Shown here: positions 1-13,818 of the stretch, piece by piece | Layout: each line of letters starts with the position of its first letter | How positions within the stretch are numbered: the stretch's first letter is position 1 | Source of the DNA: Phellopilus nigrolimitatus | Taxonomy: Eukaryota > Basidiomycota > Agaricomycetes > Hymenochaetales > Hymenochaetaceae | DNA length: 64,000 nt | Assembly: GCA_021029095.1 (NCBI GenBank) | Contig: JAJOHG010000023.1 | Location: 124,001-188,000 of the forward strand | Reading direction: 5' to 3' | Made by a program: the position numbers and the translations under genes | Notes under the pieces: generated by a model | The model's input: the letters and a program-made list of their open reading frames with translations, nothing else | What the model was told of the DNA's origin: nothing | Databases searched by the model: none

Positions 1-1053
1 AAGTGTTAAACTATAATGTGTGGAGAAAGCCACAATTAAATAAAACAACTAATCAACTCACCATGGGGGGATTCTAAGTGGATGCCTGCAGTGTGGTTGA
101 GTCCTCAAATTGATTGCCCCAGGTAGGACATACCACGAGTTGATCCCCGGGTTGACCCAGACCTGTTGGCGGATCTACTTGTGACCCAAAATCCTCAACC
201 CGGACCCGGCTTGACCTGGACCTGTTGGAACATAGATCTACAGGTCACCAAATTCCCACAGTTTCAGGTCATGGAGGTCACGGGTTTGTTCACAGCTCCC
301 TGCAGGTCTTAACTGATTACACATATCATATAAAATTTTATTAGGTTGTTGAATGAATAAGTTACAAGTATGCAAGTTGATACAGACAACATATGTACAA
401 TAAACAAATGAATGAACCAGCAAAAAATATACCTATGAACTACCCACGGGTATTGTAAAAGCACAAATTCTCAACCTGGACCCATGACAATCTGTTTCCC
501 ATGGATCACCTGTGTACGGGTGATCCGTGAATCTGCAGTCCAGGTCGGGTCACAGGTTTCCACGGGTTCTAGGGACTCGTGGTATGCCCTAGCCCCAGGT
601 GTTCACATTCATCAAGGACACCTTTCACCCTCATTCTGTCAATCCTCCATCACATCATGTGTGACTACATGTGACTTCCGTCACTCGGATAAAGAACGTA
701 CGAGGCTACTGATTCAAATAACGATCTGGTACGATACGGTTCACGGACATAGCAGATTCGTGTCGCATCTAGCCAATTGCCTATTGTCGCTTCGCACATA
801 GGGGTCCGCATTGACATCTGCTCATGTCAGCTAGTTCACCTAAAAGCGGAGAGCCGACGGTAGTGCGTGCACGGCAGCGAGCAGAGAAATGTGGCTCGAG
901 CAGCCCGGACGTGAGTCAAGTTCCCAGTCCAGCGCCTCCTCAAGTCCTTGTCTACGCCGTGCGCGGCTATGCAGCCTATAAAGGCCCCTCAGCACGCGGT
1001 GTTCAGCGACATCGCGTCTATCTCTCAAGCACACACACTACATACATACGACC
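1..1053. other. Upstream non-coding region with degenerate repeat
   Basis: No convincing coding sequence is visible. Roughly 100-620 is built from short recurring words of the type ACCTGGACC, GGGTTGACC and their complements (CAGGTC, GGTCACGGG), scattered without a fixed period. That is what an old, degenerate dispersed repeat looks like. The last 80 bases hold the promoter of the following gene. Confidence 0.5.
977..984 (+). promoter_or_regulatory. TATA box of the epimerase-like gene
   Basis: TATAAAGG lies about 70 bases before the ATG at 1054, a usual distance for a fungal TATA element with a short leader. Confidence 0.55.
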
Positions 1054-2493
1054 ATGAAAGTCCTGATCCTCGGCGCCACCGGCTTCATCGGGTACGTTTT
1101 GTCTGCAATTTCAGCCCCGGCACTTTAGAATACACGCTAGAGGTGCTGCAGCGCTCTTAGTCGAGAGAGCGAAGCAGCGCGAGGGACGAGGGGGACGTTG
1201 CGCGGATACGGAGCTGTGTGCTCGGCGCATCGAGACCGCCTGCGTGCTCTCCCATCTCAAAAAATGCTGCTCTTCCGGAGACTCATGAGTGTGGCTGATC
1301 CCCGCTCCCGCAGACTCCCCGCCGCGCAGGCGTTCGTGCGCAACGGCCACGAAGTGTACGGCCAGACCCGGAGCGCGAGCAAGGCGCGCCTCCTCGCGTC
1401 TGAAGAGAGTCCGTGTCCCTCCCCCGCGGAAAATCCGCCGATCCTTACCCCGCATTTCTTTTAAAACAGTAATCCCCGTCATTGCCGACCCTGCGACGGG
1501 CGAGCAGTGGTCCGCCGCCGCAGAGCAGGCCGACGTCGGTGCGCAGCCCTCCCAGACCCCCGCGCACACCACCTGACATTTGACACCCCCTAGTCATCGA
1601 CTGCACCGGCGGCACGGACATCCAGCCGCTCTCCCAATACGTCTTCGACGTCGCATGCGCCGCCGCTCGCACCGCGCGGGGCGCCTCCGCGCCACGGCTC
1701 ACCTACATCTACTGCTCAGGTCCGTTCCCCCTCCCCCTCCCTTCCCATCCGCACCTCACCTGACCTCCCCCCGCAGGCTCCTGGGTGCACGGCGACGACC
1801 GCACACACACCACCTCCGAGCGGTCCCCGCCAAAGAACACGACCCCGCTCGTCGCATGGCGCCCCGCGCACGAGCAGCGCGTGCTCGCCTCCCCCGCGGT
1901 CGACGGCATCGTGCTGCGCCCCGCGCTGCTGTACGGCCGCGGTGGCTCCATCCTCGCGTCGCTCTTCGCCGCGGCACGCACCGCCGCTGCACAAGGCAAA
2001 GACTTCGCGTGGCCCGGCCGCCCGGGCGGCCGCTGGGCGCTCGTGCACGTCGACGACCTCGCGCGCCTCTTCCTCTGCGTCGCCGAGGCGGTCCGTCTCC
2101 CCGCACCCTCTGCACCGCTCACTTATATCTAACCTTTTTCTTTTTCTTTATTTTGCACAGGCTCCCGCGTGCAAGGGCCTCGTCTTTGACGCCGCGAACG
2201 ACCACTCCGAGCCCGTCAGCGCCGTCCTCGACGCAGCCGCGGGCGCAGCCGGCGCACGCGGCTGGGCGTACCGCGAGCCTGCCAGCCGTACGTGTCTTTC
2301 TTCTTCTCCCTTCTCCCTTCTCTTCTGACACCCGCCCTCCTTGACAGCCTTCGAAGAGGCCGTCGCGACGACGACGCTCCTTCGCCCGAGCCTCGCCCGC
2401 GCGCTCGTCGGCTGGCGCCCGCTCAAGGCGGGGCTCGTCGATGGCATGCCGGCGTACTACGCGGCGTACGCGGCCTCTGTCCGAGCGGATTAG
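1054..2493 (+). CDS. NAD(P)-binding epimerase/dehydratase-like protein
   Basis: The protein starts MKVLILGATGFIG, a Rossmann beta-alpha turn with the GxxGxxG dinucleotide-binding signature of the extended short-chain dehydrogenase (NAD-dependent epimerase) family. Later exons give a VIDCTGG strand, then SWVHGDDRTH, and a VLRPALLYG motif typical of the substrate side of atypical epimerases. I see about seven exons. Donors lie near 1093, in the 1400s, and at about 1540, 1721, 2093 and 2288, with acceptors ending CAG or TAG. The stop is TAG at 2491-2493. Length is about 300 residues, normal for the family. The classical YxxxK catalytic pair is not obvious, so the enzyme may be an atypical (complex I/NmrA-like) member. 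The substrate cannot be inferred. A TATA box lies at 977. It converges on the permease gene downstream. Confidence 0.8.
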
Positions 2494-2888
2494 GGGACCG
2501 GCGACCCGGCGACGGCGTTTTTTGCACGAGGTGCGCGCCGTGCCGAGTGTATCGTGTATAGCAGTACATGTGCCACCGAGTATATCACCTGCCCCTTCTT
2601 TTTATCTCTCGCCTCCGTTTTTGATTGCGGTGGTATAAATGCGTGTTGTTGAACAGTACAGGTACATACAAAAAGAAGAAAAAGATAATGGAGATAACGA
2701 AGATAGCAACTAAAGAAAGCGCGAGCTATGTATCCAAGTCCGAGAGCCCGGAGGCCCCGGACTCTTCCATTTCAGCCAATCCGCCAAATAAGATTAGGTG
2801 CATAACCTATCCATCATACGCATTTTCCAGGATAGATATATCCAATCCACGATTCAGAATGGAAGAACGAACCGCAGAGGACGCGGGA
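2494..2888. other. Convergent intergenic spacer
   Basis: This spacer lies between two genes that point at each other. AT-rich stretches and A-tracts (near 2670) fit 3' UTR and polyadenylation signals. No other feature is visible. Confidence 0.4.
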
Positions 2889-5746
2889 TCACTCCCGCCC
2901 GACGTGCTGCTTCGTCCCCTGCGGAATATTCGACGTCGGGCCGTGGTAATGTCGGTGTGCCCTACAAAACAAAAAAGACGTCAGCAAAAGCCAACACCAT
3001 CCACACCCAAGCATGCGCGCGCACCCAAGGATATACCAAGCCCTAAACAAAACGAAGAAGTCACGATCAGCATTCTCCTCCCCACAGCTCAGACACAGGC
3101 ACAAACGCACCCAGACAGGATGACCACGCCGCCCGTGATGGCCGACGCGTAGTTCATGTTGTTCTTCGTGACGGGCAGCACCGTCGGCAGCGAAAAGATC
3201 ACGGTCACGAAGAGCGTCCACAGGATGCACGCGACGTTCGCCGCCCAGCCGAGCGCGCCTGGACCCATGTAGAACGGGCCCGGCTTGAAGTGCACCTCGG
3301 GGTGGTTCCTGTAAAACCTCCGCCTGGTGGGATAGACAACGGGTGGAGCGTCAGCACAGCGCAGCAACTCGAGGCGAGACGAGACGAGACGGGGGCGACA
3401 CGCACAGGAAGATGGGGATGATGTACGAGATGTCGAGCGCCATCGCGGTGAGCGAGAAGATCGCGTCCGCGGCGACGGGGCTCGCGAAGTCGAGGAGGCC
3501 CGGGAGGATGCTGAACAGCGTCGTCGCCCAGATCGCGTTGAGCGGCGTCCGCGTGAGCGCGCTCACGCGCCCGAGGGCACCGCGATCAGGGAGGCCATGG
3601 TCGCGGCTGAATGCGTACACCGTCCGCGAGCACGCCTGCAGCGCGGTCTGGCACACGAAGAACGCGGTCAGGCACACGAACGCCCACAGGAACAGCGCCC
3701 CCGGTTTGCCGATGCGGTCGACCATGATCTGCGTGAGAAGTAGTGCGCGTTCAGAAAATAGACGATTGACGGAGAAGCGAAGAACGGACCTGGAGAACGG
3801 AGGATCCAGAATCGCCCGGTAGGTTCTCACTGGATTTTTTATAACGTTCAGATACTTCGATACTTCGAAGAAGCTAGCGTCTGGGAATAGACCTACAGCG
3901 GGCCAGAGCACAGCACGAGAACAATGTTGAATATCCAGCCTATCAATCCGGTTCCGATGACTGTCGATTAGAGGAATTATTTGAGAAATCGCAGGATGCC
4001 TTCAGAAATGAACAAAATTCACCAGCAATAAAGATGGCACTCGGTGCTAGTAACGTAGATCAGAAAAAAGGAGATACAAACTTGGCAAAAATTTACGACA
4101 TACCAGCATAGGCCGCTCGCCTCACCTCCTCCCTGAAAAAAAAAAAGGAAATCAGCATGCAGATAACCATACGGGACTCAAGTAGACGCACGAGATGTGA
4201 GCAGTCGCGTCGTAATCCTGAATCCAAAATCAGCGCCGTTTCAGATTCTTATATGTATGCCGCCGCTTACCGTCATCTAAGCTCAGTGCTATTCAATATT
4301 CAAAAGTACATATGTAATATCAAGAATACGCACCGTCCATTGCACACTGAGCAGACCGAACAAAAACGCGATGCCTGTGTTCCAGCCGCCCGTCTGGTTA
4401 ACGACGCCCTCCGTACCGAAAACATAGTTCGCCGAGTGCATCTCCGAGCGCGGGGTCATCGCAAGGAGGACGATAGTGATGACTTGAAAGGCAGATAAGA
4501 ATTTACGATAAAGGAAGGAGCGGGAGCCAAAACATACGCGTGGTAGCACCGAGGTTCACGAAAACAAATCCCTTGGTGAAAAAGGCCAGATGTCTCGTGG
4601 CCACCGAGTTCTGCGGGAGACCGTCTTAGCCACAAATTCTAAAATCAATGAGATGAGTAAGATGTCCATACCAGTATTCCATGTAGGATGAGCAGGCCGG
4701 CGAATAAACCGACGGTCTTGCCCTGCCAACCAGTTTGACCACATTAAATCTTCCTTTTTAGAAAACTGTGCTTCAGAAAAAGAACAGACCTGCGTGATAA
4801 CAAAATCGCCATCCTTGCCGATGACCACAGCCGCCCAAATCATATTTGCGAGGCCGAACTCCGTCGACGACAGTCCAGCGACCTGGCCTGCAGAAAGACA
4901 TATTAGCACAGGCACTGATGCACACAGAATAATGCAACAACCCAGGATGTTCAGCCATCCGACAACCCACCCGACCTGCTCGGCAAAATAGAATGAGACA
5001 GCGTAAATCAAGGCCGGATAAGCGGTACGTACGACTGCTCGACGCTTCGGCGGACAGAGCTGCGCCGATGCGGTGTAGCTGGACAGAGCGCGGTTAGGTA
5101 GGTCGTTACTATATGCTCCGAAAAAAAATTGAGTAAAAAGACATAGGTTGCTCACAGGCCTCCGCACGTCGGGAACGCGCTGACAATCTCGGCTATGGAG
5201 GCGCCTTGTTACGAGCTGGTATTAGCTAGCGTACGCGAGAGATAAGCAGATAATAAGCAGATAAAACGTACCAAGCGTAAAGCACATACATGCGCCCAAA
5301 ATCCAGCACCATGTAACCTTTGAAGAATTCGTCAATTTCTCATCACGAGACACTCGCAAGAACCGAGGTTGCGCACCGAAGATGGCCCACCCAGCAGTAG
5401 AGGAGTGTCAAATGTCGTCGCGATACTTGAACACAAACCCTGCGCGTATGCAAATTTATGTCAGACTGCTACAACGGTGGCCGCGCCGTGGATCCGTACC
5501 ATAATGCTGAACGCGAAGCTAATCTGTACAACGACCAGACCCTATCAGAAAAAAAATAGAATAGAGATTGCGCGCCCGACGTACCGTCGCGAGGTTGGAA
5601 AACTCGCGCTTGAAGGAGGGGACATAGCCAAGTGCCTCAAGCTCCTTGTCGTCGTCGGAAACAGATACTTCGCTGATGCTGGTCACCTCCAGCTCGGCCA
5701 TCGACAGGTCCTTGGAGGCCATCGACCGATCTTTGGAGATGCTCAT
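2889..5746 (-). CDS. Amino-acid/GABA permease (APC superfamily)
   Basis: This is a plasma- or vacuolar-membrane proton symporter of the fungal GABA/choline/amino-acid permease group (UGA4/BAT1-like). The N-terminus is hydrophilic (MSISKDRSM...) and leads into LEALGYVPSFKREF, the usual lead-in to helix 1. Recognisable family segments follow in order: ISFAFSIM, TPLLLGGP, WCWILGACMCFTLG, ASIAEIVSAFPTCGG, YTASAQLCPPK, GWVVGWLNILG, ALNAIW and GPGALGWAANVACILW. The last exon (2889-2968) joins by a clean intron after SG and gives the short cytoplasmic tail ending HVGRE. About ten or more small introns interrupt it, several only about 50 bases. Twelve membrane segments and about 520-540 residues are expected. 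The start at 5746 is the first ATG in frame with the conserved N-terminal region. The substrate is not determined by the sequence. Confidence 0.85.
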
Positions 5747-6398
5747 GCTGGGCGACAGAAGCAGCGACAGAGGCGAAAGATAGCAAGAGAGGGGTGAGTG
5801 GTGCAGGGAGCGCTGAAATTGATAGCATACAAACTATAAGTATCTGCACGCTGCACGCAGATCCGAGAAAAAAAAATCAGGCACATCTTTTTGACGGGCG
5901 CAAATGTAAAAAGAAAAAATCAAATGGAAATCCGCACATCATTTTCTTGTTTTTTTTTTTGGCGAGTCGAAGGATTATTTTATTATCTCTCGATACAGTC
6001 GGAAGCAAGCACTTTGAAAACCACACTTCGTGTGCAGGCGAAGGCTACTGAAGAAGCGTCATAGCTGCCCAAAGCGTGTGGAACTTAATCTCGCCTAACC
6101 ATCCCTAGGTAAGCATATCAAGCTCATACCTTATCGTCCAATGTCATCCGCTGCGAATCGAATCGAGTTGATAACAATATTGAATATAATGCAAGACCTT
6201 CCCAATGCTATGTGTCGACTACTGGATGAAATAATACGAATTAACCAACAACACACACCCTTTCAATTTATTCAGTCTAAGAACCAGAGAAGAAAACAGC
6301 ACAGAGATAAAGACGGAGTCAAACGGAGAGCCATGTAGCGTATCGTGAAAAGAGGTCGTGTGAGCACATCGCCACGGACTACGCGACGCCCCAGAAAA
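5747..6398. other. Spacer between permease promoter and RasGEF 3' end
   Basis: Holds the permease promoter side and the 3' flank of the RasGEF gene. A-tracts and T-tracts occur near 5870-5960. No gene is seen. Confidence 0.4.
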
Positions 6399-9300
6399 TC
6401 AGTAGTCAGTGTACACAGCGAATATGCGCTGCAGTGCCTCAACGTCGAGCGCGCTTAGCTTCAGGCAGCGCGAGAGCAGTTTCTTATCCACATCAACTTC
6501 CACCTTATTCGCGAGGTGCTGCCCTGCGACAAGCGACTTGATCACACCCGCAATCTTGCGCTGCTTTTGCACGTTGATCAATGGCTCTATCTGCATAGAC
6601 GGTGGCAAGGGCCTCAGGTCAGAGAATACCTCCGGATGCGCGGGTGATTTGAAGTTCCCGGTGCCCGGATCCGTGTCGACGGTTTCGGTGGGCGCGGAGG
6701 GGTCAATGAGGTCAGGCAGCCGGCTAAACCTGTGCAATTGTGACATATACACGCCTGCGCATCGAAGGAGGAAATTTTAACCAATTGAAGGAGACTACAC
6801 GCATATCTTCACTCACCAATAAACGGCACACACGAGGTCGGTACGACGACCTTCCCATCCGAGGCACCTTTATTCTTAGTGCTAGAAGAGGCTCCGTCCG
6901 CAGTGCTCGTCGTAGCAGCATCATCTTGCCCGCCGGTATTCAACGGCTTCGCGTCGACAATCGCCGCAATAGCCCTACGAATGTACCGGAAGTCATTGTC
7001 GCTCGTGCAGAATGCCTTGAGGTCATCGAAAACGCGTATCTCCCAAATCCCTACACGACTCCAGGAGCGCTTCATCGCCTTTCGCACAGACTCGCTACTA
7101 AGCCCCGAAATGATGGCGACGAGCGTCGCGAAATTATTTTGTGTATAAGCCTTCTGCTCAGGATAAAAAACACAATTGATGAGTCCAGATAGACAAGAGA
7201 AGAGAATACGCGACCACGCACCCAAGCAATACGAATGAACTTGCTGACAATGTAGACACGGTCGTGCGGGTTAGTTAGCGCAATCTCTGATACAACAAAG
7301 TTTGCTACGAGATTGAAGCGGGCCCGCGCGGCAGATAGAACGCTCATCTTCACTCCCCGTAACTCAACCTTTCTGCGACGGTCGCGAAGGAATTGCATCC
7401 AATCACGGATGTTATATTCCTCCGCAGAAGACATCCACTCCTCCGATACGAGCTCCTCGAACTTGATGCCAAGGAATATTTCGCGCTCGATAACGGCAAA
7501 GTGCTGCGCGAGCGTCCCCGAGCGATAGTGCAATATGAATGAACGATATGGAGCCGGGTTGTTCGGGTGCTTAGCAAGGAGGAATGTAGTCTGCCCATTC
7601 CGTTGTGCAGTAGGCGACTTCACAGGCGTTCCACCCGAAGTGGAAGGCCGTGATGGAAGTCGGCTTAGTAAAATCTCCTCCGGGACCGCTTCGTCGACCT
7701 TGGGTTTTGCATCCGAGGCTGGGGTATGAAGGCTCTGAGTACCAGGGCTATTGATTGGATGCGTCGTCTGACGAGGTGTCGGAGTGACCGCTTCCCCACC
7801 CACGTTCTCCCCTTTATCAACCTTCAAATCATGCGAAAACGATTGCAATGAGTCCTCCGATGACCGAGGCAATGAAGCCGTGACGTCCTCCTCGTTAGCT
7901 AACGAGTCCATTGCGCCACTTTCCGTACCATAATCGTCCTCAGAATCGGAACCATCGCCCTCGTCATCAGAAAGGAACCGAGGCTGCTCGACGCCAAAGT
8001 CACCAGCGGCCATCCGTTCCTGGATCGTGCGCACCCAGCCGTCGATTTTTGCCTGCTTTTGCCTCTGTTGCCTAGGATTAATTTGCCCTTCAAGCCGACG
8101 CAGCGCCGCCTCAGCATCCCCAGGGTCTTCACGCTCGTTGTCGCTGAGGTCATCGACTAGTGCATTAACCTGCCATTGTTCAACGGCGTTCCCGAGGCCG
8201 CGCGGCGATGAGAATGATGAGCGCGCAGAATCTACCTGCTCAGACATAGCAACAGACGCGCGTGACATAATGCCCATAGACGACACGCTGTCCACCGAGC
8301 GGCGCACGAACTCAAAGTCACGTCTGTTGGGCAATCGCTTTGTTGGGCGGAGACCTGTTGCGCGCGTAGGCCCGCTCTCACGGGAAGAATCGTCCGACAA
8401 AAAATCAAGATCGTCGATGGACACGACGTCGGGAAACGACTGGAATTGGCCATTCGTAATCGGGTTTCCTAAGAATGAAGTCGTCTCGAACGACCTCATC
8501 GAGCCAGATGAGCCCGAGCCAACCGACTCCGCGCGTTCTGTCGAGCGCACGCGCGACAACGTCCTGTGTACAGGGCCATGTGCCTCAGAACCGGGTGTCT
8601 GCGATCGTGAATTGTCGTCCTTGAGGCCTGGACTTTCAGGTCGGAGATCCGCATGTGACGCCAGAGGGGTCCTACTCGCGGGCTCCGTATCTTGAGGTGA
8701 CGGCGTCGGAAGCGGGGATGACGGCGAGGACTCATCCTCGCCGTCACCCGATGACACCGATACTGTAACCTTTGGGATGTCAGGCGCACTCGGCGTCACC
8801 GGCGAGCTTGCTACGGGATCAATCATCTTGAGATACTGTTCCACACCCCCGCGCACTGCAAACAAATCACCGGTCGCATTGAGCTCGAGGTCAAATGCAG
8901 ACACGTCTCCGTACGGTGTGAGCGGCGTAGCGGGCGAGCGCGAACTCAGAACGCGTTTCCAGCGGCCGAGGCGGCCAATCGTGTTCACGACGACGCGAGA
9001 CAGCGAACTATGGTGTACAGGCAAAGCCGACGTTGTCCCTGCAAGCGGAAGATGGGTCCCAGGTTGAATAGCTCGGGCGTGCTGCAAAATTGTCAGGTGC
9101 AGCGGTTGCTGGAGCAAAATCCTAGACGTCGAATTAGTTGGACGCGTGGGGGAAGTAGTGACGCTCGTAACGGGGCTTTTGTTGCTCGCATTATCTCCTG
9201 GGCCAAGCTGATTTGCAAACGACGTGAAGCCCTGAATGCCAGCTACATCCGAAAAGGGGGAGCTCTCTTCGGGATTAAAGTCCAAATCGACGTCAGAATC

Positions 9301-11870
9301 CTCTTCCTCGTGCTGCGCGGCACTGACTTTGCGGAGCGTAGCAGCAAAATTGACACCATTCGAGAGATCACCCAAAATCTTGTCGATAGACTGCATCACT
9401 TTGCCTTTCTTCTCAGAGCCGCTGCTCGACTTGCTTTGACGCGAATGAGCATCTTTGCAGTCCTTGGCTACCTTCTTGAGCTTTTTAACAATATTCTACA
9501 TTTACGACGGAACGTTAGAATATATATCTAGAAAATAAAAGAGTAAAACATACCCTAGCATCGTTATATTTGTCAAGGATCGGATCCCGCCAAAGCGTGT
9601 TCAGCCAATTCGCAAAAATTATACACAGCTCACGATTGGGTAAGAAATCGATGCGGAAGAACGTCAGCAACCAGTACCTGATCGCGACGAACGTCCGCAC
9701 GCGCACGATCTGCTTTACCATAACTTCGTGTGGGGTTGCTGGTTCCTCAAGCGCCCAGTGAAAACGACAGATCAACAGATGGCACAGATCCATCGCGTCG
9801 ATGTAAGTGCGATACGTCAGGAAGAAGATCAGAAGCTCGTCATAGTCAAACTGGCTCGTCAGCTGCGCGATCCAACGCTCTATCGTCGCCGCCATCAGCA
9901 CGCGCCGTGCTCCATCAGGGTCGTCGACGCTCGACGTGGCGTCATCCGCGCCGCGACGTTCCGGGGACGGCTCGCGCACCTCTGGCGGTGCGCCCCTCAA
10001 GCTACGCTTCCGCGAATGCGAGGAAGAGAACGTGTGTGAATGTGGCCGCGATTGCGCCGACGCGCTTTCGTGTAGCGATGCCTTCTCGGCGGCACCTGCA
10101 CCGTCGTCCGCACTCACGTCGCCCCAGATGACAAAACGCGGATCGTCGCGCGGCACTGCGCCATCGAGTGCCGACAAGCTCATCTTAATCGTCGGCTGCC
10201 GTGAATCAGCAGATAGTGAGTCCAGCATAGGCAATCCATGATAGTTCTGGATAACATCAAAAACCGATGTCGGATAGCGCGTATACATGCAGCTCTCTTG
10301 CGACGGTGCAGCATGCGGCACAGATTTTGCCGTTGCAGAGTTGTGCTCCGACTGCGAATCGGACATGGAATCGGTCGCAGACTTCGTCGAAGCGAGCGAG
10401 TCGAGCGAGTCAGGCCGCTGAGGTGTTTCCTCTGCCGGACTCCGCGTCTGCGTGTCCGCGCGGGCGGTTTTCGCTGATTCGAACGACTGCATCTCCCGTA
10501 ACATTGACGGCAGATAAATTGCCGAGTTGCGAAACGGCGAGTCGAACAACACGTTGCGGCCGAACGGATGCTCGATGACTTCCTTCGAGTGTTGGGAACA
10601 GTTCTCGAGCGGGGACTCTGACGGGGTGCTAGGTGTCAGCAGGCTGCGCGATGAGGGCGTCATCCCGCTAGATGTCATCGGTGACGGCGGCGCGGCCGCC
10701 CAGCCCATCACATTGCTAAACACGTCACCCGAGGGTCTGGGGGATGCCTCCGTAACCACACTCGCCCGCACGATCGGCCGGGGCATGTCCGCACCCGTAA
10801 CACTATGCGAATGTGCGCGCCCCGTCATCGATGTCTGCGACCCTGCAGTATCACCGAAGTAACCGCTCGCGGCAGATGTGAGATCTGGGATGGAGCGTGG
10901 CTTGCGCAATTTGCGCGGTCCAATAGACGCTGAGGTCGACACCGGCGACCCCCTTGAGTCCTCCGGTGCACGCTGCGAAGGTGCCGTTGTCGACTTGAAC
11001 ACCGACGTGATGCTCATGCGTGAACGGCGCTTCCTCCGCGCCTGCGACGCTGTCCCGGACCCAGATGCAGTCGGCTGTGGTTCCAGCTCCGGCGTCGGGT
11101 CTTGCGCCTGTGCCTGAGAGCGCATTCTAAACAATCGAAGAAACAAAAAATCCAAGCAGTGAGTCAGAAAAGAGGAAGAAAGAGAGAAACCGAAAGAGTA
11201 CGCTACCCAACACGATAGACTTGCTTTCCGTGCTGATTGATGATGGCAGTGATGATGTAGGGCGAGCGCACAGCCTTGCTCACACCTAGCTGTTGGTCAT
11301 ATCGGTGCTTCAGCTCGCGCGCCGCGGGGCCAGACGTCGTCTCGACAAAGCTGCCATCCGCTGCAATCAGAAAGCACCGCCGCACAAACACACGATAGCG
11401 ACCATTACGTAGAAGTAATCAATAAGTGTAAGAACACAAAGAATGGCAATAAAGGCACAAGAACGCGCGCGCTACGCACCTGAGATAGAGATGTCCGCCG
11501 CCGCGATCTCGGGCGGCAGTCCATCGAGCCCACCGATGTCGCTCACCTCCGACAGCGCGAAGGACGTCTGGCTCCTGTTTGCGGACGGTGTGGGTAGGGG
11601 CAGCAGGAACCTGCTCCCGGAGGACGCTGCACTGCTTGTATTTGTAAGGACAGGAGACGCGACAGACGATGCATTCGACGAGATCTCCGAGTGGGCCTCG
11701 AAATCACTCGCTGCGTCCGACGAGGCCGAGGTCGGACTGTTTGCTGAGCCAGAGAAGAGCTTCGGGTCTGAAAAATCCGGGAAAGCGTCTTCAGCGGTTG
11801 TCGCGACAGAAAGGCGAGGCTGCGATGCGGATTCTTCAGGTAGCACCGAATCAGAATCGTGACTTGACAT
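6399..11870 (-). CDS. LTE1: Ras-type guanine nucleotide exchange factor, Lte1-like
   Basis: Large (about 1,700 residues) GEF with the split layout seen in fungal Lte1. After a Ser/Pro-rich N-terminus (MSSHDSDSVLPEES...) comes a short exon ending KQVYRVG. A RasGEF N-domain (REM) follows at roughly residues 580-720, including ATIERWIAQLT, LLIFFLTYRTY and FVAIRYWLLTFF. Next is a disordered acidic linker of several hundred residues, then the catalytic CDC25-homology domain at about 1350-1690: HFAVIEREIFLGI, FEELVSEEWM, ARFNLVANFVVSEI, AIISGLSS and VPFIGVYMSQLHR. Introns splice cleanly at AR|NIVKK, RIAW|KAYTQ and FIG|VYMSQ. In yeast Lte1 acts with the Tem1 GTPase in mitotic exit and polarity. The target here is inferred only from the architecture; another Ras/Bud-type GEF remains possible. 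Start chosen at the first ATG of the Ser-rich exon. It lies downstream of GAPDH on the same strand, 384 bases away. Confidence 0.8.
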
Positions 11871-12254
11871 GGTTGATTGAAGGCTGAATTTGTAGCAGGA
11901 AAATCACAGTAGCGCAGAAACAGATGCAAGGATTATAGGAACATGAATGATGCTGTAGAGTACAGAGAGAAATGCGAGAAAAATTCAATAACAGGTCGTG
12001 AGGTCGTCGTGGTACCAGGTCAAGAGCTCTCAGATGTATAACTTAAGAAAACAGTGCTAATGCATAGCTGCTTAAGTCATTTACTTTCTCACGATTACAC
12101 ACTTACTTTAGTCAAACATTTCCAAGGAAATCTATTACACAACTTTTTTTTTGGTTTCGACTATGGACATCATAAATCGCAAAGGAGAAGGGGAAGGTAA
12201 GGATCCTACACAGAGCTTCGCTTCTTCGTATTTCGCCTGGTCCGACAACGCCAT
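11871..12254. other. Spacer between GAPDH 3' end and RasGEF start
   Basis: 384 bases serve as GAPDH 3' flank and RasGEF promoter. It is AT-rich around 12040-12150. No strong TATA element or further gene is seen. Confidence 0.4.
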
Positions 12255-13711
<1,457 letters not shown>

Positions 13712-13770
13712 TATGTCTTAGATATGGATAATAGGTTGGAGAGTATTGGATGTAGAACGATAGACCACGA

Positions 13771-13818
13771 GTGGAGGATGGAGAGAGAGGAGGTAGGAGG
13801 GGGTGGAGGGTTTTAATA
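13771..13818 (-). promoter_or_regulatory. GAPDH promoter: TATA-like element and CT-rich box
   Basis: Read on the minus strand, a TATTAAAA element (13811-13818) is followed by a 40-base almost pure pyrimidine tract (13771-13810), 60-100 bases before the ATG. This TATA plus CT-block layout is known from highly expressed fungal gpd promoters and usually marks the transcription start region. Confidence 0.65.

Noticed and set aside
1580..2344. 254-residue open frame over the epimerase-like gene
   Set aside because: Arg/His/Pro-rich out-of-frame reading through GC-rich exons and introns; the Rossmann protein explains the region.
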